From the NCBI GenBank assembly GCA_022539475.1, contig VCMS01000130.1:82121-146120 (forward strand): 64,000 nt of DNA. Direction: 5' to 3'. The DNA comes from Gracilaria domingensis. Taxonomy: Eukaryota > Rhodophyta > Florideophyceae > Gracilariales > Gracilariaceae. The translations under genes were made by a program, and so were the position numbers. Below the pieces are notes generated by a model. That model searched no databases and had not been told where the DNA came from. It was given only the letters and a program-made list of their open reading frames with translations. Positions 33,056-43,417 of the stretch are shown piece after piece (position 1 is the stretch's first letter; each line of letters begins with the position of its first letter).

Positions 33056-36000
33056 TCACCCAGTTTGGGATTTGCCGATGTTGGGCGGTAGTGGTGTACC
33101 GGTGCCTCGGTGATAGCGAACGATGAAAGACCTAGGCAAGTGTCTCACAGGCTCGTGGGTGTCTTCCGATGCCGGAAATCCATACCATCGCACGCGATAA
33201 AGCCACTCTCCATTTGGAGCTTGTTTATGATTCACAAGTTTCTCCACAACGTACTCACGTGGATACACCGCTTGGTCGGTCGTTGAATTCACCACACTGT
33301 CTCTTAACGAAGTTCTCAAGATGATGCGGCTATAAGAGTCCAGCCCTGACGGCGTATTGACTCCTTCAACAACCAGTAGTGGTTCCACAATTAAGCATCG
33401 ATGTATCGATTCAACTGTCGAGTTGTTCGGTAGTCTCAAGCGCAGATTAACCAAACAAGATATTCCCTGAAAGAGGGCGACGAGCTGATCGTCACAAGCT
33501 AAATTTCATACGAATTGGACAGCGTAGTGCGAAGTTATCGCATCTCGAATACGAGTATTCCTGTCGATATCACGGGAGTTGACCGTTCTGACGGTGGAGC
33601 TCGGCGGTTACGCGCCGTGTTGCCTGCAGGTGCAAAGCAATTCCATTGGTTGGAACACCACACACGTGGCTCTGTGCAACTGATTCCTATTGGGGAAACA
33701 ACTGCCAAGTGGCCATGTACACTTCCAAACATTCCTGTTGTGCAACACCATCTAATCGGTTCGTCCATCTGCCACGTGGAAGTGTGCAAACCATTTTCAT
33801 TGGTAGTGCACTCAATCCACATTGGACATGATTTCTGACACGTGGGCGTGTGCAAACGAATCCCATTGGCTGTGCAACACACCAAGTATCCTTGTGCCAC
33901 GCCGCTCATTGCGGTGGGCGACGGCGGCACCGTAATGCATCAAAAATATGCCAAATTGGCCGATTGCCATTGCGCAATGCGCCCTTTCTAAACGGGCAAG
34001 ACCTTTCAACAAGGGTCGGTTGAAAAACCTTTGTTAAGTACTGTAATGGTCGCCCAAGCGGGAGAACACGCCGTGTCGCAATTCCTGACGCTGAAGCGTA
34101 GTAAACGAGTGGGCACGTGCTCTGCGCGTGTGCTGAGTCTCCCACGAGGGTGTGCTCCGTAGCATTATGCATGACCTGAACAAGGTAGACTTCGGTGAAG
34201 TCATCGCGGCAAGCGACAAGTAAGGGTCTGCGGACACAGTCTTCGTAGTCAACGAACGATTCCTAACGGAAGTAACCAATTGTCTCTGAGAATTTCCACG
34301 CTGTGACAACTCATCGCCGCAAGGTGCGAAGCTCGGTATCGAGGATGAAACAACCTCACGCGTCTCTTCCCTCTTCTCAGTCTGAGATACCGATGCTGCA
34401 ACAATCTCGGGTGGTGGGGTTACACGGGCGTGTGGGTCCACAGGATTCTCTATTAGAGTAGATGAAGAATTAGCGGACTCCTGCGGCAAATCAGTCAAGC
34501 CGCGATCCGGATGCGGAACTGTAGCGGGCCGTGACGGCAAAGTGGCTTCAGTTTCACTTGAATTACCCTGTGGAGGTACAGCGATAGTTTCCACAGTAGG
34601 ATTAGGAGCAACAGTGACCCGATCGCGTGAGAGCCGTTCATGAAGGCCATTGATATCCAATACGACAGTGTCCGTTCCCATGGAAATTACCTTATAAGGT
34701 CCCTCAGCAATAGGAGAGAGTTTGTGCTTTGGTTCCTTTTCAGGATTGTAATATTCCTTACGGACAAAAACAAGGTCGCCAGGATTAAGAACTGAGGGTA
34801 ACGGCGTACGAATTCGTTTGTCGAAGTTAGCTTTGTAGGCAGCTTGTGCTTTAGACATAGCTTTCCGAGCGACCGGAACCATCTTTCCTAACCAAGCCTT
34901 CCAGGTATCCCGATATAACCGGTGTGAAGGGAAGGTTCCCAACTTGGGTTGAGACTCGATAGCGACCGGAGGCGGTATCCTCGATAGTACGGGCTCAAAT
35001 GGGGATAAACCGGTAACACGATGGACCTGTGTGTTGTAAGCATACGTAATAGCGTCTGTGAATAAGTCTCAATTCTTAGGGTGATACGATACATAGGATC
35101 TTAATGCGTTAAGCATCGTACGGTTGAACCGTTCAACTTGACCGTTCCCTTGGGGATGATAAGTAGTGGTAAGCAGATTCCTGACATCAAGGATACGACA
35201 GACGTCTTGGAAGAATTTCGAAGCGAATTGTTCCTCATTGTCGGATAGAACCTGAACAGGTGGGTTGTAAGCAAAAACCCAATGCTGGACGAACGCTTGC
35301 GCTATCGTCGTTGCAGTGATTGTCCTTAAAGGAACTGTACGAACCAATTTGGAAAACCTGTCGGTAATAACCGAAAGAAAACGATGACCACGAGCGGTAC
35401 GGAGTAGTGGTCCAAGAATATCAATCGCCACGAACTCCAGTGGAGCCCTTGCGGGAAAAAGCGTGAGCTTTTTCGAGTATTTCCGGAGACGCACATTGTT
35501 CTTTGAGCATTCCGTACAACCACGGCGAACTGCGTAGCAGTCTACCGCCATTGCGGGCCAATAGAAATCTCTGCGTAGAGTCAAATACAACTTCCTTCCA
35601 CCGGGATGAGCACCCTGTTTCACATAATGTGACAGATGTAAAACTCTCTGCTGTAGAGTATGAGGTACCACAATCTGTGGATGTTCCTTGTTAACGAAAC
35701 GAACCAAATAACCTTGGTCATTCATAGCGAACGGGATCTGAAAACCTCCATTGAGGCGAGAGCGTATCTGCGTACAGAATGGATCGGAGAACTGCTCTCT
35801 TATCATCTCCTCAGGAGTAATAGGCACAAAGGAACCCGACGGGGGTTCCGTGGATTCGGTAACGAATAAATCATCACACACGTCATCATCTATCGTCTCG
35901 ATCAAACCATCCTTGGTCATAACCATAAAACACGGTATCTCCAAGTCTTCCGTGGCGGATGTATAAGCGTTAGTCCCTAGACGAGAAAGGGCATCTGCTT

Positions 36001-38358
36001 GGCAGTTCAGAGAACCTTTCTTATAATGAACTTCGAAATCGAATTCTGCTAAACGGAGACGCCAGCGCATTAACCTGCCAGAGGGTTCCGATATTCCGAA
36101 GAGCCAACGGAGGTCCGAATGGTCGGTATGCACCACGAAGTGAGTACCCATTAAGTAGGGTCGCAGTATGTTCAATGTCCAGACGACGGCTAAACATTCT
36201 TTCTCAGATACTGAGTAGTTCTTCTCATTAACATTCAGTATCCTTGAGCAATAGCCAATCGGTCTACCGGTTCCGTCTTCCAAGGTTTGGAACAAAGCGC
36301 AACCAGCTTGGTAGACACTAGCGTCTGTGTCAACTGAATATGGTAAACCAGGAGTTGGTAAAGCCAAAACTGGTGGTGACGTTACAGCGTCCACAACGGA
36401 CTGAAATGCGGAGCTTCCGCTTCTCTGAAGGGTTCTAGCTCAACTGGCCTGCCCTTCTTCAAAAGCTCGTTAAGGGGAGCCGAGATTTCGGCAAAATTCG
36501 AAACGAATCTACGATACACGTTACAAAGTCCAAGAAAAGAACGGAGTTTCGTTTGGTTCGTCGGGTGCTTTGCTTCCTTCAAGGATTTCACACGAACTTC
36601 GTCAATCGAAAGCTTTCCGGGACCGATCGTATGTCCAAGATACTGAACCGAATCGGTGAAAAACTCGCACTTCTTTAACTTCAGAGTTATTCCGGCATCG
36701 CGGAGAAGACGCATGATTTCTCGCACATGAGACAAATGATCGTCCATGTTGTTGGAAAAGATGATGATGTCATCGAGGTATACCAAACAGGTCTTCCACT
36801 TGTATGGAGCCAGTAGAATATCCAATGCTCTTTGGAACGTAGCGGGCGCATTTGTGAGCCCAAAGGGCATTCGTTTAAAACGATACAAGCCTTGATGGCA
36901 CACGAAACCGGTTTTGTCACGGTCTTCCTTGCGGATAGGAACTTGCCAATATCCCCAATTCGCGTCGAGGGCCGTGAAAACCTGAGCACTCCCGAGCGAG
37001 TCAATGCATTCGTCCATTCGTGGAATCGGGTTAACGTCCTTAACTGTAACCGAATTGAGGCGACGGTAATCAATACAGAATCGCCACGATCCGTCCTTCT
37101 TAGGAGCTAGTACTACCGGTGATGCACACGGGGATTGAGCCGGTTCGATGACTCCAGCCTTAAGCATCTTCTCAACTTGAGCTTCTTCCCCTCCCCTAGC
37201 CTTAGTGCCAGCCCTATAAGGGTGTTGCGCTATCGGCCGAGTGTTCCGAAGGAGATCAATTCTGTGCTCGGTAATCGAGATCTTTCTTAGGGAACCATCC
37301 CACATCGGGGTAAACTCCCTCAACATATCACGTAGTTTCTCACGATGGGTGTCTGGTACATGCTCCAGATTCAATACTTCCAATTCCTTAACAGGATCTT
37401 TCTGTTCTTGTCCCGGGGGAATAGCCTTTGCCTCAGGCTCTAATGGTGCATTTGGCCTACCGACATCCGAAACGGTTGCAATTATCTCCTCTTCCCCCTT
37501 CTCAGGGTGTTGTACGCCGAGTACGTCCGCGAGGGTAACCTTTGTAGGTATTACAGCGCTAGGATGCGGCATTACTGAACCAATAACCTGGTATTTAGTT
37601 AACCATTGAGGTTGAGGCCCCAAATTGGCTATCAAAAGCTTAAGAGGCTTCTGAGGTTCAATATGAACACCTCCATTAGCCAGAGCAAGACGACGAGAAT
37701 CATACAATGATTGTATCGGTTGCACGACACGTAAACCATGTTGGTGCGAGCTCACAGTGACCCAGATTTGGGATTCCGCCGGAATCGAAATTGAACGGGC
37801 GCACCGTAAACGAGTAGAACTTCTACCCATGTTTGGATTATCCTGTGCGGCAGGGAGAGGAACTTTACGCTTTAAAGCTTGCCGAAGCGGCTTCCGAACA
37901 ATCGGTATGGTTGAACCATCTTCCATTTCCACACATTTGGAACGCGGGCGAATCGCTTCGACGAACCTGTTGCAAAAGTTGCAGCCCAGAATAACGGGAG
38001 CAGCTAGTGATTCGCATACGAGAAATTCCAATTGGACTGTACATTGGCCGAGCCGAACCATCAGGTCAATGAAGCCTTCTGTCCGTAACGGATTGTTGTT
38101 TGCATCGGTAATATCTAGCGATGCACCTTGACGAATCAACGGCCGTAACGAGGCAGGCAACAACGATTTAACGAAAAGGTTAGGACCAGCTCCTGTATCT
38201 AGAACAGATAACTGTCGAACCATGAACTGGTTAGACAAGCTACGTTCAGCGTAAACCTTGTAGTTACGCTTGGCCATGACCATAACCCGATCCGGGATAC
38301 GGCGATTTCTATACCGCACCCACGGTCGACGCCGAACACCAAAGTGTCTCGAGTTCAC
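33056..38358 (-). pseudogene. pol: pol of element 2 (protease to chromodomain), decayed
   Basis: Protease LDTGAGPN near 38190; RT with YLDDIIIFS near 36770; a frameshift near 36400; RNase H DTDAS near 36325; integrase zinc site near 35620-35500 and catalytic D, D, E motifs (AIDILGP, LSDNEEQF, GNGQVERFN); a TGA in place of Trp at 35069; the GPY/F-like segment (AEGPYKVISMGTDTVVLDI) near 34700; then a long degenerate linker and a chromodomain (YVVEKLVNHKQ ... YRVRWYGFPASEDTHEP) at 33100-33270. The linker from about 34250 to 33455 is much longer than in family A and lacks a continuous frame. Confidence 0.9.
33640..33880. repeat. Diverged direct repeats with CACGTGG and CCAAT-type motifs
   Basis: CACGTGG or a one-base variant recurs at about 33663, 33705, 33772 and 33839 (last spacings 67 bp), each followed by TGTGCAA-like and ATTGG sequence. 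It lies in the degenerate linker of element 2 pol and may be an insertion. G-box and CCAAT-box resemblance is noted, not proven function. Confidence 0.55.
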
Positions 38359-38474
38359 GTCGGATTCAGCCGATTTACTAGTAAGGATCTTGACTGGGGA
38401 GCGAGGCGATCACGCCTCGGGCGCCACACTCCTCGACTCTGTGGGCGCCCCTCCGTTCGGGGAGACTCCCAAAA

Positions 38475-40490
38475 TTAGTTTTTCGAAGGCGAATCCACCG
38501 AAGCGGTTTTGCCTCCGTCTGAGGACTGAACGACCTCAGAGGTTTGAGCTCCTAGAGATACCGGCACCGGGTTGGAGACCGATACAACGGTGTTTGGCAA
38601 GAACAGCGAACGGACCTGTTGGTAGGACAAATTCGGAACGCGCGCACGTTCTTCTTCCCTAAGGGACTCATAAGCTTCGATACTCTTCGACATATCTTTC
38701 AGATTTAACTGACAGTGAGTCGAAACATGACCACTATGGTAGCAAACATGGCAGATAAGCGTTGACCTATCGAAGGGTGGACGGGTATCCGTACGGTTAT
38801 CCATCCGATGTTGCGGAGTAGTGTTATCGCGCCAACCGGGTCTACTGAAACGTGTGGTGTTGTTGGTATATGGGACCTTCGGTGGTACAACCTGTGTTCC
38901 CGCGTACAGAGCCGGGTCTTCCTCTGAGGAAATTGAAGTTGACGGAAACTCCTTACTCAGCAAGGACTGTCTGCCCTGGCTTTGAGGCAGATGAACATTA
39001 TCCACACCTGCATTTTCTTTAGAACGGTGGACTAACGAGAGTGATGGTGAGTTCTCCGCATGGAGTATCCTAGAAGACCGATGTTTCGGGTGTTGGCGAG
39101 CACGCAAAGCATCTCCCTCTGTCTGAGCGAACTGAACCAGTTCCAGGTAGGTTGCCTTCGTGTCGGATTCCCGATACCGAGACACAAGTGTCCTGATGGC
39201 AGGATCTAAACCATCGCAAAACAAAGCGCATCGCTCATGGTGAGAATACACATTTCCACAACGATGGAAACCCTTATTGAGGCGAGTCGAATAAAGCGTT
39301 TCCGTTTCTCCGGATTTCTGTTTTGTATCGCGTAAAGCCAAGATGTCAGACTGGATCGCAGTACCAGTGGCGTATGACTTCGGAAGGTATTGAACAGCTT
39401 CCGGCCAACAAGATACACCTCCCTCCGAGGCACGGGAAACTCCCATGACGGAGCGAAACTGATCTTCGGCCATTCCTTTAAGGAAATACGTTAGTGCCAC
39501 GAAAGCCTGGGCTCCACTCATCATGAGTATGTCGGCTTCCGATACGAAACGGGCGAGAAAGTCCAGTACCAAAATTGGGTCTTCACCACTGAAAGCGTGA
39601 TCCTTCAGCGTGAGGTCCATCCTCTTGATATAGTCCTTCACACGACCTGTCCCAAGGGAAGTACGACGAAGTGTTGAATCGTCTAAGCGATAATATCGAT
39701 ACGATAACAGTTTCCGAAACAGGATGTTAGAGGGCTTCAACTCTTTTAGTCCAATGTGCTTCCTACCCTTCTCGCGGGTCATGATGGTGCCGTGCGCAAC
39801 AAAGGTAACCTTGGACCGTGTCGGTCGCTCGCGGCGGTCACTATATCCATGATTGGACGAGTCAGATGACAAAATAGTAGAACTGTCCGAGTCGGAGTCA
39901 GTACGAACTAAACGGTCTTCATACGTAGTCGGTCGGTCCTTTCGGAACTTCTTTGAAGAATAACGGATTGAAACCCGAGGGCGGGCATCTTCCCTTGCTT
40001 GGGCAGCAATGAACTCTTCATCTGCCCGAAAAGTAGCCTCGAGCGTATCGATGCGACTCTGGGCTCGCTCCATCATACTTTGGAAAGTCTCGAAACGAGT
40101 TTCGATGTTCGATACGAATATGGTCGGGGCATCGAAACCTTCCAACATGTAATTAATATCCTTACGCATGGTGCGTAGTTCTGCACTAACATCCCTAACT
40201 TGGGCTTCCTCGACACGAGCTCGGAGATCTTGAATATCCTGCAGATGATCGGTATTCGATATACGGAGAACCTGCACGTGGGTCTTCAACTCTTCAACCT
40301 CATGTACGAGAGAACCCAATTGGGTAGATATCACAGCCAACCCACCAGACTGGGTAGCCGGGACATCCGGGGTCTGTTTCACTTGGGCCGATGTCGGCTT
40401 TTCCTGCGTAGGATTCCGCGACACCTGCTTCGACGCGCGGGCGGCGGAGCGGTTCGAACCTTCACGAGATCCCTCTGAAGGGCCAGCCAT
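38475..40490 (-). CDS. gag: gag of element 2, intact 671-aa frame
   Basis: ATG at 40490 (MAGPSEGSREG), stop at 38475. Order: disordered basic N-terminus; coiled coil about residues 50-165 (LGSLVHEVEELKTHVQVL, LQDIQDLRARVEEAQ); Ser/Asp-rich spacer; capsid-like helical region about 255-460; nucleocapsid zinc knuckle CHVCYHSGHVSTHC (C-x2-C-x4-H-x4-C) near residue 590. Gag packages the element RNA. The frame is open throughout, unlike the family A copies. About 115 bp separate its stop from the first ATG of pol, so pol is probably reached by frameshift, readthrough or re-initiation. Confidence 0.92.
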   Translation of the reverse strand: MAGPSEGSREGSNRSAARASKQVSRNPTQEKPTSAQVKQTPDVPATQSGGLAVISTQLGSLVHEVEELKTHVQVLRISNTDHLQDIQDLRARVEEAQVRDVSAELRTMRKDINYMLEGFDAPTIFVSNIETRFETFQSMMERAQSRIDTLEATFRADEEFIAAQAREDARPRVSIRYSSKKFRKDRPTTYEDRLVRTDSDSDSSTILSSDSSNHGYSDRRERPTRSKVTFVAHGTIMTREKGRKHIGLKELKPSNILFRKLLSYRYYRLDDSTLRRTSLGTGRVKDYIKRMDLTLKDHAFSGEDPILVLDFLARFVSEADILMMSGAQAFVALTYFLKGMAEDQFRSVMGVSRASEGGVSCWPEAVQYLPKSYATGTAIQSDILALRDTKQKSGETETLYSTRLNKGFHRCGNVYSHHERCALFCDGLDPAIRTLVSRYRESDTKATYLELVQFAQTEGDALRARQHPKHRSSRILHAENSPSLSLVHRSKENAGVDNVHLPQSQGRQSLLSKEFPSTSISSEEDPALYAGTQVVPPKVPYTNNTTRFSRPGWRDNTTPQHRMDNRTDTRPPFDRSTLICHVCYHSGHVSTHCQLNLKDMSKSIEAYESLREEERARVPNLSYQQVRSLFLPNTVVSVSNPVPVSLGAQTSEVVQSSDGGKTASVDSPSKN

Positions 40491-40559
40491 ATCAACCAGA
40501 CGTGGTCCGACTGATTACTTCAGTACAGCAACAACCCAAGGCCAGACAATGGCAACAAA

Positions 40560-41013
40560 CCCTGTGAGATAAAGTGAGGCGCAATGGGTGTCCATCGGAT
40601 GAAATTTTGGGACATCTTTGGGATATCAGTCGGATATCTTCTGCGCATCCGGGATATCCCAACGATATGCCGTGATACCCCGTTGGATGCGCCTAATTGA
40701 TGCCCTTTGCATGTCCTTTGGATGTACAAAAACTATTCCAAAGATATTAATATGATGCACGAAGATATGTCCCATGGATGTCCGGAAATCCACGGTGCAT
40801 CATTTGGACATCACAAAATCCAATGGACATCTCTTCGTACATCATATGCGTATCAGGCGCTTATCATTTGGGTATACTTCATGCATCATCTGAGCATCAT
40901 TTACGTACATCATATGGATACCTTGAGCAGATCAAATGGACATCTTCAGGTTTCGAAATTCTAATATGGGTTATCTTGGGGATATCATCCGGACATCAAT
41001 TCACCTCTCTGGG
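40560..41013 (-). mobile_element. 454-bp non-autonomous DNA transposon (copy 2)
   Basis: Starts CCCTGTGAGAT and ends CTCTCTGGG, the reverse orientation of the copy at 17086-17539, with the same length and clear similarity throughout. Flanking triplets are AAA and ATA, so the 3-bp duplication is imperfect here. It sits in the untranslated leader of element 2, 70 bp before gag. Confidence 0.87.
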
Positions 41014-41110
41014 ATAAGCAACAAAGATATCCAAACTGGACAACAAGAAACCAATCAAAAACGATCAACAACAATTAACACCAACAGTGGTAAACCCGTT
41101 CTGAAGCTTC

Positions 41111-41125
41111 TAAGTCGGGAGACCA
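41111..41125 (-). other. Primer-binding site of element 2
   Basis: On the minus strand TGGTCTCCCGACTTA starts four bases after the 5' LTR. It matches the family A site over the first 12 bases. Confidence 0.8.
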
Positions 41126-41128
41126 ATT

Positions 41129-42021
41129 TGTGGAGCAATCCCAGAAAGGAAAAAGCCACCGAGGCAGTTCGAATCCTCGCTCTCAAGAGAGGTTCGCAAA
41201 GCGACACCGCACCCCGTATCCTCCGGTGTGGGTGTAAATCCACGAGGACTTCAGGCTATACCACAGGGTTGAGAAAGAACGCCCGAGCGGGAAAAAGGCC
41301 AGGAAAGGCGGACACAGTAGTGTACATCGTAGCTGACCAATGACGGTATCTGTAGCCAGATGTAGACATCCAAAGGTGGAACAACCAAATAGAAATAGGC
41401 GGTAATGAACCAAACCAATGGTAAAAACAAAAGAAAGAACAGAAACAAACTCAAGTACTGGGGCGGAGAGAAAGTACCGGTCGGTAACAAATATGTGTGC
41501 ACTCCACGAGTCACAAGAAAAACAAAAGAAAAACAAGACCAATGATGGTATGCACTGCGTGCACTCTCCTGGTTGGAGCCGGGGGATAACTAGATCGTGC
41601 TGCGGTAACTCGCTCGGCGGGGAGTTGGAGTTGACGCGCAGGCGAAATAGTTAGAGCCGCACACCGGGTTACCTTTACTAGGTTGGTGATGGCGGTGAGC
41701 CATTACCTAAGTAGTAGAATTAGCGGCCCTGTAGAGGTTTATCAAAAATATCTAAATAATAGAATAATCTAAGCACCTCATGTGCACCTCCCGTCCTGGG
41801 CAGTCCTGACAGTGGCGGACCAAAACCCACGGGGTATTTCTAAAAATTATGAAAAGATTCACTCCATCCAAACAACCAAATAGTGGTACACACGTACACA
41901 TTCCGGGTCCGGATCCACGTCATCGTGCTACTCATAACCTCTAGTTCCCCATCGATGGGCGTCTCTATAAGTTATGATTGCCACTACCGAAACGGTATCC
42001 CTGAGAAGGGTTTGCTCTACA
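41129..42021 (-). repeat. 5' LTR of element 2
   Basis: 893 bp; on the minus strand it starts TGTAGAGCAAA and ends GCTCCACA. Same length as the 3' LTR. Confidence 0.95.
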
Positions 42022-42687
42022 CCAATGGTTTAAGAAAACCATTTGAGTACCGTACATCCACTGCAGGTCGAGGAAACGACAGCGGTCATCCACGTCACAG
42101 TAGTCTCTCGCATGCTGATAGGCAAGATAATTAACCATTTGCCCATTTCGTTCTCCATTGGTTTTCATCACTGGCACAAAAGAGCGCAGTGTTCCATTAC
42201 ATTCCAACTGCCCATTGGTAGCGCTACGGGAGCCCAGTACGTGAGCTAAATAAAGCCTGTCTCTTTCGGCGAAACGACCAAAGCATTCTGTGCCGAATGA
42301 TCTCACAGTACTAGTGGTTCCAAACAAGACAGGTTGATCCTGAGGATGCCCATTTTGAAGTCCCATTAGGTGGACAGGTTCCTTGGGAAGTCTCAGTTCC
42401 GGAGGAAGGGTAATATCCTGAAGTTCGCATAGCTTCCAACGCCGCTTCGCAAAGAACACCGCATTGCCTGATTTCCGAAAGAACTCTGCCCCACAGTAGG
42501 CGGTAGTTATTCTCATTTGGTCCTCGCAGTCCTGTTTCAACGGTCCACTTCGTAAGATCTCCAATGGTTCAGATTTCTTTTTAACGAGCGTCTTGTCCGA
42601 TTGCCCCCCGTTTCCATTGGCAGTAAACTGAGTTTCATCTCCGCAGCACACTGTAACGGTATCAAATGATATCGGGCTCAACGACAT
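42022..42687 (-). CDS. Extra sense ORF of element 3, downstream of pol
   Basis: ATG at 42687 (MSLSPISFDTVTVCCGDE) opens about 222 codons to the point where element 2 inserted. Across the insertion (29959 onward) the frame ends within a few codons (TGA 29948-29950), so about 226 residues before the insertion. It lies in the place where elements 1 and 2 have antisense ORFs but reads in the sense direction. No transmembrane segment or known domain is seen; two stretches look ordered (KRRWKLCELQDITLPPEL, DRCRFLDLQWMYGTQ). Function unknown. Confidence 0.5.
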
Positions 42688-43417
42688 GCTCCAATGGTTT
42701 CATATGACTGTAACGTTGGCAACGGAATTGACGCTTCCACCTCTGGACTAGCCCATCGAATAGCACTGAGATTGTTGTTCCATCCGTTATTGTGCCCCTT
42801 CTTAAGACGCGTGCTCCGCACGATGTCGGACTTGCCATGCCTCGAGGTGCAGAACTTTCCAGCCGGCGCGACTTGGCAGGGCAGGCGCGCTGCAATTGCC
42901 ACTGGTTTGATCAAATAAATTAAATGTCAGTTTTTTCGGAGTGCCAAACCGATTGCACGGCCTGGCGGGAGCCGATGTGGCGGCGGTTTGAACAAATAAA
43001 GTAATAGTCAAATTTTTTGATCATTGCCACCAGGTCTCGCGCGCGCCGGCGCATCTGGGCAGTGCACGGCCAGAAAATCGGCCAAATTGACTGCAAACGG
43101 ACACATTCCAGAGGTTCGAAATCCGGTGTTGGCTTGTCTCTGCGCGGCCTAGAAGCCGAGATACGTGCAAATCTTTGTTTTGGCCCCAAAACCCGAGTGG
43201 CAAGCCTTTTCGAAAAATTGAGGTAATTTTCATTGGACTTTTTGGCTCGCCACACGCCGTTGCAAGCAGCACGCGCGCAGTAAGCAGGCCAATGGTTTAG
43301 CGCGTTAGCGTAGTTAGCCAGTTAGGTTGATATTTAGGAATGCGGATATCAAAAACATCCGCTGGATAGGTTAACATTTGGCATTCGTGTCCTTCATGGA
43401 CTGTGTGCCGCAGTGTC
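42688..43417. other. Element 3, region after pol
   Basis: Matches element 1 just after pol. It holds two related ~25-bp copies of TTTGATCAAATAAATTAA-type sequence (about 42908 and 42988). No gene is evident. Confidence 0.55.

Larger units (their letters stand above)
29965..42021 (-). mobile_element. Element 2: family B Ty3/gypsy retrotransposon, full length
   Basis: Bounded by CCAAT at 29960-29964 and 42022-42026. Two 893-bp LTRs (TGTAGAGC ... GCTCCACA on the minus strand), the same primer-binding site as family A (41111-41125), gag, pol, chromodomain, an antisense gene, and a purine tract (about 30858-30870). It contains a 454-bp transposon in its leader. Total 12,057 bp. pol has a frameshift and a stop. 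Confidence 0.96.
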
